Shown: positions 9,370 to 17,808 of the stretch, piece after piece
Position numbering within the stretch: the first letter of the stretch is position 1
Layout of the letters: the number at the start of each line of letters is the position of its first letter
Assembly (NCBI GenBank): GCA_964590195.1
Contig: CAZPWJ010000016.1
Span: forward strand, 1-64,000
Direction of reading: 5' to 3'
DNA from: GCA-2731375 sp964590195
GTDB taxonomy: Bacteria > Pseudomonadota > Alphaproteobacteria > GCA-2731375
DNA length: 64,000 bases
Translations under genes and position numbers: made by a program
Notes under the pieces: model-generated
Told to the model about the DNA's origin: nothing
What the model saw: the letters and a program-made list of their open reading frames with translations, nothing else
The model's database searches: none

Positions 9370-10539
9370 ATGGATTTTGGCTTTAGCGAGGAGAACGAAC
9401 GGTTTCGGGCCGAAATAAGGGCCTTCATCGCCGAGAACGTATCGCCCGAAATCGTACAGGAGATGAAAGAGGGCGCGCGCGGTGCCGGCATCGGTCCCCT
9501 GACGAAGGAGCTTATCCTGAAAATTGGCGAACGCGGCTGGATCGGCATGAGTTGGCCCAAGGAATACGGCGGCCGCGACGCCGATATCATCGATCAGTAT
9601 ATATTCGAGGAGGAGCTCGCCCGCGCCCGCGTACCGCTTAACCTGGGCAACTTCATCGAACAGGCCCCCGCGATCATGAAGGCCGGTACGGAAGCCCAAA
9701 AGAAATATTTCCTGCCCCGTCTGGTCAGGGGCGAGGTGACCTTCGCCCTTGGCTATAGCGAACCCAGCGGCGGCACCGATCTGGCCTCTCTGAAAACACG
9801 GGCGGTGGAGGACGACGACGGCTACCTCATCAACGGCCAAAAGGTCTTTACGACCCGCGCCGAGTCTTCCTCACATATCTACCTCATGGCCCGCACCGAT
9901 CCGGATGCGCCAAAACATAAAGGCATCTCCATCTTTCTCGTCCCCATGGATACCCCCGGCATCACCGTGCGGCCCCTGTGGACCCTGCCCGGCGGGCGCA
10001 CCAACGAGGTCTTTCTCGAGGACGTGCGGGTGCCCAACGATGCCATGCTGGGGGAGAAGAACGGCGGCTGGAATATCGGTGCCTCCGCCCTCAATCTGGG
10101 CCGCGCCGGGGCCCGGCGTTATTGCATCTATGTCTCGCCGTTCGAGGATCTGCTGAAATATCTGCAAACCGATGATCTTGGCCGCGACATCGCCAAGGAT
10201 CCGGTGACCCAGGACAAGATCGCCGAACTGTATTGCGAGGCCCAGGTCGCCAGGCTGTTCACCATGCGCAGCCTGTCAATGGTGCGGCGCGGCCAGAACC
10301 CGCCCTACGAAATCTCGTCGGAAAAAATCTGGGGCCCGGAATTTCAGGTTCGCACAACGGAAGCGGCAAGCCAGATCCTCGGCGCCTATCACCAGCTTTG
10401 GGATGGCGAAGGCGCGCCGGATAATGGCAACTTCCCCCGCCAATACGTCAACGCCATGGTTTCCACCTTCGGCCACGGCAGCACCCAGGTCATGCGCACC
10501 GCCATCGCCCGGCGCGGCCTTGATTTGCCCAGAGAGTAA
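9370..10539 (+). CDS. Acyl-CoA dehydrogenase, first subunit of an adjacent pair
   Basis: 389-residue ACAD with the FAD/substrate segment FALGYSEPSGGTDLASLKT and the middle beta domain. The canonical C-terminal catalytic Y-E-G-T-S-E motif is replaced by FGHGSTQ, with His369 where the glutamate is expected. Such loss of the usual base is typical of ACADs that pair as alpha2beta2 heterotetramers, and a second ACAD follows 6 bp later. ATG 9370 is chosen because GGAGGA (9355-9360) is 9 nt upstream; the TTG at 9340 lacks a site. It oxidises an acyl-CoA, probably a bulky or branched side chain by analogy to heteromeric FadE enzymes; this is inference. Confidence 0.88.
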   Translation: MDFGFSEENERFRAEIRAFIAENVSPEIVQEMKEGARGAGIGPLTKELILKIGERGWIGMSWPKEYGGRDADIIDQYIFEEELARARVPLNLGNFIEQAPAIMKAGTEAQKKYFLPRLVRGEVTFALGYSEPSGGTDLASLKTRAVEDDDGYLINGQKVFTTRAESSSHIYLMARTDPDAPKHKGISIFLVPMDTPGITVRPLWTLPGGRTNEVFLEDVRVPNDAMLGEKNGGWNIGASALNLGRAGARRYCIYVSPFEDLLKYLQTDDLGRDIAKDPVTQDKIAELYCEAQVARLFTMRSLSMVRRGQNPPYEISSEKIWGPEFQVRTTEAASQILGAYHQLWDGEGAPDNGNFPRQYVNAMVSTFGHGSTQVMRTAIARRGLDLPRE

Positions 10540-10545
10540 TTGGCA

Positions 10546-11691
10546 ATGGACGTATTGCTGAACGAAGATGAAGAAATGATCCGCGACGGCGTACGGCGGT
10601 TCTTTGCATCTGAATGCGATATAGCGCGGGTGCGTGGAATCGAGGATGACGGGGCGTGGACCGACCCGGAACTGTGGCGGCAGCTGGCCGAGCTGGGCTG
10701 GCTGGGACTTGCCCTGCCGGCGGCCTACGGCGGCGGCGAGGCGCCTTTCACCCAATTGACGTTGTTGTTCGAGGAAGCGGGCCGCGCCCTGGCCCCGGTA
10801 CCCCTGCACCCGCATATGGTCGCGGCACTGACATTGGCCGAAGCCGTGGAACAGGGCGATTGCGGCGCGCTGGCTGAGAGCCTGATCAGTGATGCCTGTC
10901 TGGGCGAACGCCTGCTGACCTGGGCCTGGGACGAGCGGCTGCCGAATATCGGACCGGAAGTGGTCACCCTAAACGCAGTCGCCGACGGCAACGGCTGGCG
11001 CCTGCAGGGCTGCAAACAAATGGTCGAGGCCTTTGAAATCGCCGACTATTGCCTGGTGGCGGCGCGCACGGATAGCACGCAAACCGGCGGCGATGGCATC
11101 ACCTTGCTGTTGGTGGAGCCCGGCGCGGCGGGAATATCGTCGACCACCCAGCGCACCCTTGGCGGCGATCATCAGTCCCAGGTTCAATTCGACAATGTCT
11201 ATGTTGACGGCGATGCCCTGGTCGGGCGGGTCGGCGGCGGCTGGGATCTTGCCCGGCCCATGCTGGAGCGGGCCATGGTACTGAACTGCGCCATGATCGT
11301 GGGCGCCACCCGCCGGGCCGCCGAGCGAGCCTTTGATTACGCCAAGGAGCGCATCGCTTTTGGCCATCCCATTGGTTCGTTCCAGGCCATCCAGCATACC
11401 TGCGCCGATATGATCACCTGGGTCGACGGCGCCGAGTTGCTGACCCGGGAAGCCGCCTGGCATATCGCCCAAGGCATGGACGCGGCCCTGGCGGCGGCGG
11501 CGGCAAAATCATTCACCAACGAACGCTGTCAGATGGTGCTGCGCGAGGCCAATCAGATCCACGGCGGCTATGCCCAGGTTTATGAATACGATCAACAGCT
11601 CTGGTACCGCCGGGCGGCGGCCTGGAGCATGCGCCTGGGCACCTCGGCGCAGCACCGCCGCACCGTGGCGCGGGCACTGGAAATGCCATAG
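10546..11691 (+). CDS. Acyl-CoA dehydrogenase, second subunit of an adjacent pair
   Basis: 381-residue ACAD, translated 6 bp after the preceding ACAD and probably its partner. N-terminus LLNEDEEMIRDGVRRFF and the C-terminal segment QIHGGYAQVYEYDQQLWYRRA match the beta-type subunits of heteromeric ACADs, where the E-Y/H-D element near the end replaces the standard terminal signature. The middle region (EPGAAGIS, RTLGGDHQSQVQFDNV) is more divergent than in homotetrameric ACADs. Start ATG 10546 with a GAGAG-like site upstream; TTG at 10540 is in frame but less likely. Confidence 0.86.
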   Translation: MDVLLNEDEEMIRDGVRRFFASECDIARVRGIEDDGAWTDPELWRQLAELGWLGLALPAAYGGGEAPFTQLTLLFEEAGRALAPVPLHPHMVAALTLAEAVEQGDCGALAESLISDACLGERLLTWAWDERLPNIGPEVVTLNAVADGNGWRLQGCKQMVEAFEIADYCLVAARTDSTQTGGDGITLLLVEPGAAGISSTTQRTLGGDHQSQVQFDNVYVDGDALVGRVGGGWDLARPMLERAMVLNCAMIVGATRRAAERAFDYAKERIAFGHPIGSFQAIQHTCADMITWVDGAELLTREAAWHIAQGMDAALAAAAAKSFTNERCQMVLREANQIHGGYAQVYEYDQQLWYRRAAAWSMRLGTSAQHRRTVARALEMP

Positions 11692-11714
11692 GCACAAATG
11701 GGGGGAGTAAAGGA

Positions 11715-12566
11715 ATGATCAGGGGAAGTTGTCTGTGCGGATCGGTACGCTGGGAAATTCATGGCCCGGTTGATCATATGAGCCATTGCCATTGCGGCAT
11801 CTGCCGCAAGGCCCATGGCGCGCCGTTTGCCACCTATCTTTCGGTCAAGCTGGATGATTACCGCCTGGCCGCCGGCGTTGAAACCGTACGGCACTACGAA
11901 TCCTCGCCTGGTTTCAACCGATCCTTTTGCGCCACCTGCGGCTCGGTCGTGCCCATGGCCGTGGGCGACGGCAGGGTGGCGGTTCCCGCCGGCTGCCTTG
12001 ACGACGATCCCGGCATCCGCCCCAGCATGCATATCTTCACCGCCTCCAAGGCGCCTTGGCACACGATCACCGACACGCTGCCCCGCCATGACACCTATCC
12101 CAGCAATAGCGACCTGGCGGAGGTGGCGCCGCCGGCGGGAGGCAGCGCAACTTCGGGAATACTTCATGGCTCATGCCTGTGCGGCGGCGTCGCCTTTGAA
12201 ATCAACGAGCCGTTCAAGGTGGTGCATAATTGCCATTGCAGCCGCTGCCGCAAGGCCCGGGCGGCGGCGCACACCACCAACGGCTTTGTCTCCACCGAGG
12301 GCATCCGGTTCTTGAGAGGCGAAGACCTGCTGATCAGATATAAGGTGCCGGAAGCAAATTCTTTTGCCCAGACCTTCTGCAAGGTCTGTGGCGCCGGCAT
12401 GCCGCGGCTGCCGACGGAAGCCGGCACCGTCGCCATACCTCTCGGCGCCCTGGATGATGATCCGGGCCAAAGCGCGGAGGATCACATATTCACCGGCTTC
12501 AAGGCGCCCTGGTATGAGATCACCGGCGATCTGCCTCAATTCGACGAGATGCCGCCCGCCCAGTAA
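11715..12566 (+). CDS. Tandem GFA/CENP-V zinc-fold protein
   Basis: 283-residue protein made of two complete GFA (glutathione-dependent formaldehyde-activating, CENP-V/GFA) domains in tandem. Domain 1 has GSCLCGSVRW, HCHCGICRKAHGA and FCATCGSVVP; domain 2 repeats these as GSCLCGGVAF, NCHCSRCRKARAA and FCKVCGAGMP. Each domain therefore keeps the full set of zinc-binding cysteines. Most GFA proteins have one domain, so a two-domain version is an internal duplication. The linker is around residues 135-150. GGGGGAG lies 8 nt before the ATG. Its reaction is unknown; few GFA proteins have a proven enzymatic role. Confidence 0.87.
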   Translation: MIRGSCLCGSVRWEIHGPVDHMSHCHCGICRKAHGAPFATYLSVKLDDYRLAAGVETVRHYESSPGFNRSFCATCGSVVPMAVGDGRVAVPAGCLDDDPGIRPSMHIFTASKAPWHTITDTLPRHDTYPSNSDLAEVAPPAGGSATSGILHGSCLCGGVAFEINEPFKVVHNCHCSRCRKARAAAHTTNGFVSTEGIRFLRGEDLLIRYKVPEANSFAQTFCKVCGAGMPRLPTEAGTVAIPLGALDDDPGQSAEDHIFTGFKAPWYEITGDLPQFDEMPPAQ

Positions 12567-12627
12567 CCTGAACCGGGCTCAATTGAAACTAACGCCAGGG
12601 CCCCGCCTCTGTGGTATTCTCAGCGCC

Positions 12628-13977
12628 ATGAATGTACCTGACGTAGCGCCTTCGACGGCACCTCACGGCAAGCCACGCTTGCCGTTCTTTTATGGCTGGG
12701 TGGTAATGGTGATCGCCTTCATCACCTTGGCTATCGGGGTGAATTCGCGCACCGCCTTTTCCCTGCTGTTCCCGCCTATTCTGGACGAGTTCGGTTGGAG
12801 CCGGGGCAGCCTTGCGGCGACCTTTTCCATCGGCTTCGTCGTCTCTGCCCTGATCACGCCGCTGATTGGCATGATGATGGACCGGGTCGGTCCGCGCGTG
12901 GTCCTGCCCACCGGCGCGGTCCTGGTCAGCGCCGGGTTGATGGCCGCCACCTACGGCACCGAGCCCTGGCACTTTTATCTGACCCTTGGCGTACTGGTGG
13001 TCGGTGGTTCCATCTTCATGAGCTATATCGGCCATACGCTGTTCCTGCCGAACTGGTTTAACCGGCGGCGGGGCCTGGCCCTTGGCCTGGCCTTCGCCGG
13101 TGTCGGCATTGGTTCGGTCACCATCTTGCCCTGGATGCAGCATACCATCGGCACCGTCGGCTGGCGGCAAAGCTGCTGGGTCCTGGCCTTTATCATTCTG
13201 GCCGTGGTCGTGCCCTTGAATGCGTTGTTCCAACGGCACAAGCCGGAAGATATGGGCCTGCTGCCGGACGGCGACGAAGCGCCAAGTGCCACGGCGCAGG
13301 AAAACGGCGCGGTGGTTGACCGTACCATCGTTGACCGGGACTGGTGCGAAACTGAATGGACCCTGCCGCTGGCCATCCGCACCGGGCGCTTTTGGTGGCT
13401 GATGGCGTCCTTCATCGGCGCGCTGTACGTCTGGTACGCCGTGCAGGTGCACCAGACCCGCTATCTGATCGACGTCGGCATCTCGGCGGAGGAAGCCGCC
13501 CTGGCGCTTGGTCTGGTGGGCCTGGCCGGGGTCGTGGGTCAGATCATGGTTGGCCACCTTTCCGACCGCATAGGGCGGGAATGGGCCTATACCCTGGCGC
13601 TGCTGGGTTTTCTGGGCACCTATGCCTGCCTTTACGTGCTGCGGCAATGGCCTCAGGATTGGCTGATGTATGTGATGGTCGCCTTGCAGGGCTTCCTGGG
13701 CTATGGCACCTCGACCGTATTCGCCGCGACGCCCGCGGATCTGTTCGCGGGCAAGCAATACGGCCTGATCTTCGGCACCATGGCCACCGCCGCCTCCGCC
13801 GGCGCCGCACTGGGCCCATGGTTGACCGGGCTTTCGTTTGATATTCAGGGCAACTATGACCGGGCCTTCGCCCTGGCCATGGTCGTCTGCCTGATTTCCA
13901 TCGCCGCCATGTGGCTGGCCGGCCCGCGCAGGGTGCGCCTGGTACCGGGCCGGATACCCGCCACAACGGAAGACTAG
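12628..13977 (+). CDS. MFS transporter, monocarboxylate/oxalate-type (MCT-like)
   Basis: 449-residue major facilitator with 12 predicted membrane segments. The N-terminus FFYGWVVMVIAF, the DEFGWSRGSLA loop and the MMMDRVGPR cytoplasmic loop (A-like motif) are typical of the OFA/MCT-like group that moves small carboxylates. I use ATG 12628 (MNVPDVAP); upstream in-frame codons run into the GFA gene. It overlaps the end of the LLM gene on the other strand by 4 bp. It may import the substrate of the surrounding catabolic genes. Confidence 0.86.
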   Translation: MNVPDVAPSTAPHGKPRLPFFYGWVVMVIAFITLAIGVNSRTAFSLLFPPILDEFGWSRGSLAATFSIGFVVSALITPLIGMMMDRVGPRVVLPTGAVLVSAGLMAATYGTEPWHFYLTLGVLVVGGSIFMSYIGHTLFLPNWFNRRRGLALGLAFAGVGIGSVTILPWMQHTIGTVGWRQSCWVLAFIILAVVVPLNALFQRHKPEDMGLLPDGDEAPSATAQENGAVVDRTIVDRDWCETEWTLPLAIRTGRFWWLMASFIGALYVWYAVQVHQTRYLIDVGISAEEAALALGLVGLAGVVGQIMVGHLSDRIGREWAYTLALLGFLGTYACLYVLRQWPQDWLMYVMVALQGFLGYGTSTVFAATPADLFAGKQYGLIFGTMATAASAGAALGPWLTGLSFDIQGNYDRAFALAMVVCLISIAAMWLAGPRRVRLVPGRIPATTED

Positions 13978-14990
13978 CCGGCGGCGGCCTCTTTCAGGCG
14001 CGGCGCGACTTCCGTGGCGAATTTTTCCAGCGGCGCCCGCATATCGCCGGGACGCAACCCCGGCGGCACGCCCCAGGTGACGAAATCCGTGACGCGGTTC
14101 TTCTTGATGAAGGCGTTCAATTCCCCAACGCAATGATCCACGTCGCCGACCACCCAATTCTGCGAGATCCGCTCCTTATCCTGATCCGGCGGGGCGCCCC
14201 GGCCCGAGGCCTTGAAGGCTTGTGCATAATATTCCATGCGGAAGCGTTCCGCCGCGCGCACCGCCGGCCAGTCGCGGTCTTTGTCATCCGTCACGAAACA
14301 AGGTTTGATAATGCCAACACGGTAGTCGTCCGGATCCCGGCCATCGGCCCGCAGCGCATCGAGCCAGACCTGAATGGTTGTCTCGTACGGGCCCTGGGGT
14401 AGCAGATGGGCATTAAACCTTGCCGCGCGCAGGGCGCCTTGCGCGGACGAGGCCGCGACCCACAGCGGCGGGCCGCCGGGCTGGACATAGTCGGGCTTGA
14501 TGATGACGTTTTCCGCCGTGTAGCGCTTGCCCTTGAAACTGAACCGCTCGCCGCTGAAACAGCGGGTCAGAATTTCCAGGCCTTCGTCGGTGCGCGAAAC
14601 CCGCTGTTTGACCTTTAGGCCATAGCCCTCGAAATCCTGGGGCACATAGCCCAGGCCAACGCCAAGATCAACCCGGCCGCCGCTAAGGTTATCCAGCACC
14701 GCCAGATCCTCGGCCATGCGTACCGGCTGGTAGAGCGGCAGAATAGATATGTCGGAAGAAAACCGGACCGTCTTGGTGCGCGCCGCCATGGCCGAGGCCA
14801 CGGGAACCCAGGACGGCAGATAGCCATCGTCAACAAAATGGTGCTCGGTAAACCAGATCAGATCAATGCCCAGACTTTCCAGCCAGACCGCCTGCTCCAG
14901 GATCTCGGCATAGAGGTCCTGATTGGAGATACCGGAATCCGGCGGATTGCGAAAATCATAGACGACGCCAATGCGCAGCTGCGGCTTCAT
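13974..14990 (-). CDS. LLM-class flavin-dependent oxidoreductase
   Basis: 338-residue luciferase-like TIM-barrel enzyme (FMN or F420 dependent). N-terminus RIGVVYDFRNPPDSG, the IDLIWFTEHHF motif, and DLGVGLGYVPQDFEGYGL fit bacterial-luciferase-like monooxygenases or reductases. It probably oxidises a carbonyl-containing or sulfur/nitrogen-containing compound. It lies divergent from a zinc alcohol dehydrogenase across 90 bp. GGGAG is just upstream of the ATG. Confidence 0.86.
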   Translation of the reverse strand: MKPQLRIGVVYDFRNPPDSGISNQDLYAEILEQAVWLESLGIDLIWFTEHHFVDDGYLPSWVPVASAMAARTKTVRFSSDISILPLYQPVRMAEDLAVLDNLSGGRVDLGVGLGYVPQDFEGYGLKVKQRVSRTDEGLEILTRCFSGERFSFKGKRYTAENVIIKPDYVQPGGPPLWVAASSAQGALRAARFNAHLLPQGPYETTIQVWLDALRADGRDPDDYRVGIIKPCFVTDDKDRDWPAVRAAERFRMEYYAQAFKASGRGAPPDQDKERISQNWVVGDVDHCVGELNAFIKKNRVTDFVTWGVPPGLRPGDMRAPLEKFATEVAPRLKEAAAG

Positions 14991-15080
14991 TTTTCTCGAC
15001 TCCCAATCATTATTGTTATCAAGGCGCCAACCGCGCTAGTCTCTCGTCAATCAAGCAATAAGACCAGAGGAGATTTTCCC

Positions 15081-16175
15081 ATGAAGGCCGCCGTCTTTTA
15101 CGAACCGCACACGCCATTGATGATCGAAGAGATTAGCACCAAGAAGCCCGGGCCCCACGAAGTTCTCCTCAACACCGCCTTTGCCGGGCTCTGCCATTCG
15201 GATCTGCATTTCATGGAAGGGCTGTATCCCCATCCCGCACCGGCGGTGCTGGGCCATGAAAGCGCGGGTATCGTGGAACAGGTCGGCTCGGAAGTAACTT
15301 ACGTGAAGCCCGGCGACCACGTGATCACCTGCCTCTCGGTTTTCTGCGGCACCTGTGAGCAATGCACCTCCGGCCGCCCGGTGATCTGCACCAACACGGA
15401 GGTAAAGATGCTGCCCGGCGAAGCCCGGCGTCTGGAATGGGAAAAGCCCGATCAGCTTCATACCTTCGTCAATCTCTCGTCATTCGCCGAGCAGATGCTG
15501 GTGCATGAAAACGCGCTGGTGAAAATTCAGGACGACATGCCCCTGGACCGGGCCGCCCTGATCGGTTGCGGCGTCATTACCGGTTTCGGTGCCGCCGTAA
15601 ACACCGCCAACGTCCGTTTCGGCGAGACCGTCGCGGTGATCGGCTGCGGCGGCGTCGGCATGGCGGCCATCAACGGCGCCCATGTGGCTGGCGCCGGCCG
15701 GATCTTTGCCGTCGACACCAACCCGGTCAAACTGCAATTGGCCACCAAACTGGGCGCCACGGATCTGATCAATCCCAACGACGGCGATCCGGTCGAACAG
15801 ATCATGGAAATGACCAAGGGCGGCGTTAATCATGCCATCGAATGCCTGGGCCTGAAGAAAACCGCCGAACAATCGTTCGAGATGCTGGCGGTGGGCGGCA
15901 CGGCAACCATCGTCGGCATGGTGCCCTTCGATGAGAAGATCGAGATATCCGGCTTCGCCTTCCTGCGCGAACGCAAGATTCAAGGCTCGTCCATGGGCTC
16001 CAACCGGTTCCGCACCGACATGCCGCGCCTGATCGACCTTTATTTGCAGGGCCGCCTGCACCTGGACGACTGGATCTCCAACAAAATCCAGCTGAACGAG
16101 ATCAACGAAGGCTTCACCGCCATGAAGGAAGGCCGCGCCGTCCGCTCGTTGATCGATTTCGGGATCGCGCCGTAA
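15081..16175 (+). CDS. Zinc-dependent alcohol dehydrogenase, class III-like
   Basis: 364-residue medium-chain dehydrogenase. The catalytic zinc region is CHSDLHF with GHESAGIVEQVG; the structural zinc site is CGTCEQCTSGRPVIC (C-x2-C-x2-C-x7-C); the NAD site is GCGGVGMAAINGA. It reversibly oxidises an alcohol or hydroxymethyl adduct. The long form (structural lobe plus loop VKMLPGEARR) is typical of the class III/Rxyl-like branch. Start ATG 15081 follows AGAGGAGA (15067-15073). A sulfatase gene begins 26 bp downstream. Confidence 0.9.
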   Translation: MKAAVFYEPHTPLMIEEISTKKPGPHEVLLNTAFAGLCHSDLHFMEGLYPHPAPAVLGHESAGIVEQVGSEVTYVKPGDHVITCLSVFCGTCEQCTSGRPVICTNTEVKMLPGEARRLEWEKPDQLHTFVNLSSFAEQMLVHENALVKIQDDMPLDRAALIGCGVITGFGAAVNTANVRFGETVAVIGCGGVGMAAINGAHVAGAGRIFAVDTNPVKLQLATKLGATDLINPNDGDPVEQIMEMTKGGVNHAIECLGLKKTAEQSFEMLAVGGTATIVGMVPFDEKIEISGFAFLRERKIQGSSMGSNRFRTDMPRLIDLYLQGRLHLDDWISNKIQLNEINEGFTAMKEGRAVRSLIDFGIAP

Positions 16176-16201
16176 AACGGCGTACGGGGAGCATTGGTAC
16201 G

Positions 16202-17743
16202 ATGCGCGTAGTATTTGCGATGTTCGATACCCTGAACCGCCGGTCACTTGAGGCCTATGGCGGGACAACGGTAAGAACGCCCAATTTTAGCAGGCTGGCG
16301 GAACGATCCGTTACTTTTGACAATCACTACGTAGGAAGTTTGCCTTGCATGCCGGCAAGGCGGGAGATGATGACCGGACGGCATAATCTCCTGCACCGCT
16401 CGTGGGGGCCTTGCGAGCCATTCGACCATGCCTTCCCCGATATATTGGCGAAGGATAAAGGGGTCTATTCCCATCTCGTTACCGACCACGCGCATTATTG
16501 GAAAGACGGCGGCGCCACCTATCATAACCGTTTCGATAGCTGTGAACTGATCCGCGGGCAGGAAATGGATGCCTGGAAGGGTATCGTTGATCCGCCGGCG
16601 GCGTGGCGTGAAAAATATCACAGCATGCAATACAGCATTGAGCCTCGGAATAAATACCGGCGCACCATGACCAACCGGGAATACATCACCGAATATGAGG
16701 ATTATCCGGCGGTGCAGACCGTGTCATTGGGGCTCGAATTCCTTGACCGCAACAAGGATGCGGATGATTGGTTTCTGCAGATAGAGACTTTTGATCCGCA
16801 CGAGCCTTTCGATGTGCCGGAAAGTTTCCGCGAGGGCTATCCAACTAACTACAACGGCCCCATCCTGGATTTCCCGCCCTACGGTCCCGGCACCGAGGAC
16901 AGTGATGAAATCGCCGAACTGCGGGCCAACTACGCCGCGACCCTGGCCCATTGCGATTTCCAATTGGGCCGCCTGCTGGACAAGTTCGACGAACTGAACC
17001 TGTGGCGGGACACCGCCCTGGTCATTTCGACGGATCATGGGTTCCTGCTGGGTGAGCATGAGCTTTGGGGCAAGCTTGTGATGCCGGTCTTCAACGAAGT
17101 CGCGCACATCCCGCTGTTTGTCTTCCATCCAGATGCGGCGGATCAAGGCGGCACCAGGTGTCGGGCCTTGACCCAGACCACGGACTTGATGCCGACGTTT
17201 CTCGAAATGTTCGGGTCGCCGCCGCCCAGGGAGGTGCTAGGCCAGTCCTTGCTGCCTCTGTTGCATGACGACAAACCTATACATGACGCCATGCTCTATG
17301 GGCAACATGGCTGCGCCATAAACATCACGGATGGCCGGTACACGTACATGCGCTATCCCAAGGACCTCCATGACGGCAATCTCAACCAGTACACGCTCAT
17401 GCCGACCCACATCGTCTCGTTATTCACCGTGGAGGAACTGCGCAATGCGACCCTGGCGCCGCCGTTCGACTTCACACAAGGTGTGCCGGTTCTGAAGGTG
17501 CCAGCCATCCCGTCTTCGCCGGCCTACCTGCGCCATGGCGCCGGTGTGCAAATTCAGACGGGCACCCGGCTGTTCGATCTGAAAAGCGACCCGCAACAGC
17601 TTGCGCCGATCAATGACCCGGACGTCGAAGCGCGCCTGCTGGCGAAGCTGGTGCAACTGATGCAGCTGAATGACGCGCCAAAGGAATTGTACAAGCGTTT
17701 TAACCTGGAAGGGGTATCGGCGTCTGGTTCAACTGTTGATTAA
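16202..17743 (+). CDS. Type I sulfatase
   Basis: 513-residue arylsulfatase-superfamily hydrolase. The formylglycine motif is C49-M-P-A-R (SLPCMPARREMMTGR), with N-terminal metal ligands in FAMFDTLNRRSLE (Asp9) and the distal STDHGF. These enzymes need a formylglycine-generating enzyme to become active, which is not seen in this window. Substrate could be a sulfate or phosphonate ester. No signal peptide is obvious, so it probably acts in the cytoplasm. It is 26 bp after the alcohol dehydrogenase and directly upstream of the CHAT gene. Confidence 0.87.
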   Translation: MRVVFAMFDTLNRRSLEAYGGTTVRTPNFSRLAERSVTFDNHYVGSLPCMPARREMMTGRHNLLHRSWGPCEPFDHAFPDILAKDKGVYSHLVTDHAHYWKDGGATYHNRFDSCELIRGQEMDAWKGIVDPPAAWREKYHSMQYSIEPRNKYRRTMTNREYITEYEDYPAVQTVSLGLEFLDRNKDADDWFLQIETFDPHEPFDVPESFREGYPTNYNGPILDFPPYGPGTEDSDEIAELRANYAATLAHCDFQLGRLLDKFDELNLWRDTALVISTDHGFLLGEHELWGKLVMPVFNEVAHIPLFVFHPDAADQGGTRCRALTQTTDLMPTFLEMFGSPPPREVLGQSLLPLLHDDKPIHDAMLYGQHGCAINITDGRYTYMRYPKDLHDGNLNQYTLMPTHIVSLFTVEELRNATLAPPFDFTQGVPVLKVPAIPSSPAYLRHGAGVQIQTGTRLFDLKSDPQQLAPINDPDVEARLLAKLVQLMQLNDAPKELYKRFNLEGVSASGSTVD

Positions 17744-17808
17744 TAGTTTGTGGACATAATCAATGGCATAATGTTTGCATAAAATAAAAAAAGCCGAGGA
17801 CCGCAAAA

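Noticed and set aside
12589..14157. 522-codon minus-strand open frame over the MFS gene
   Set aside because: Gly/Gln/His-rich low-complexity reading with no domain; the plus-strand MFS has clear membrane segments.
17744..17808. Sigma-70 promoter before the CHAT gene
   Set aside because: CATAAT and TAAAAT -10-like hexamers and TGGACA -35-like hexamer are present, but none are spaced 16-18 bp apart.
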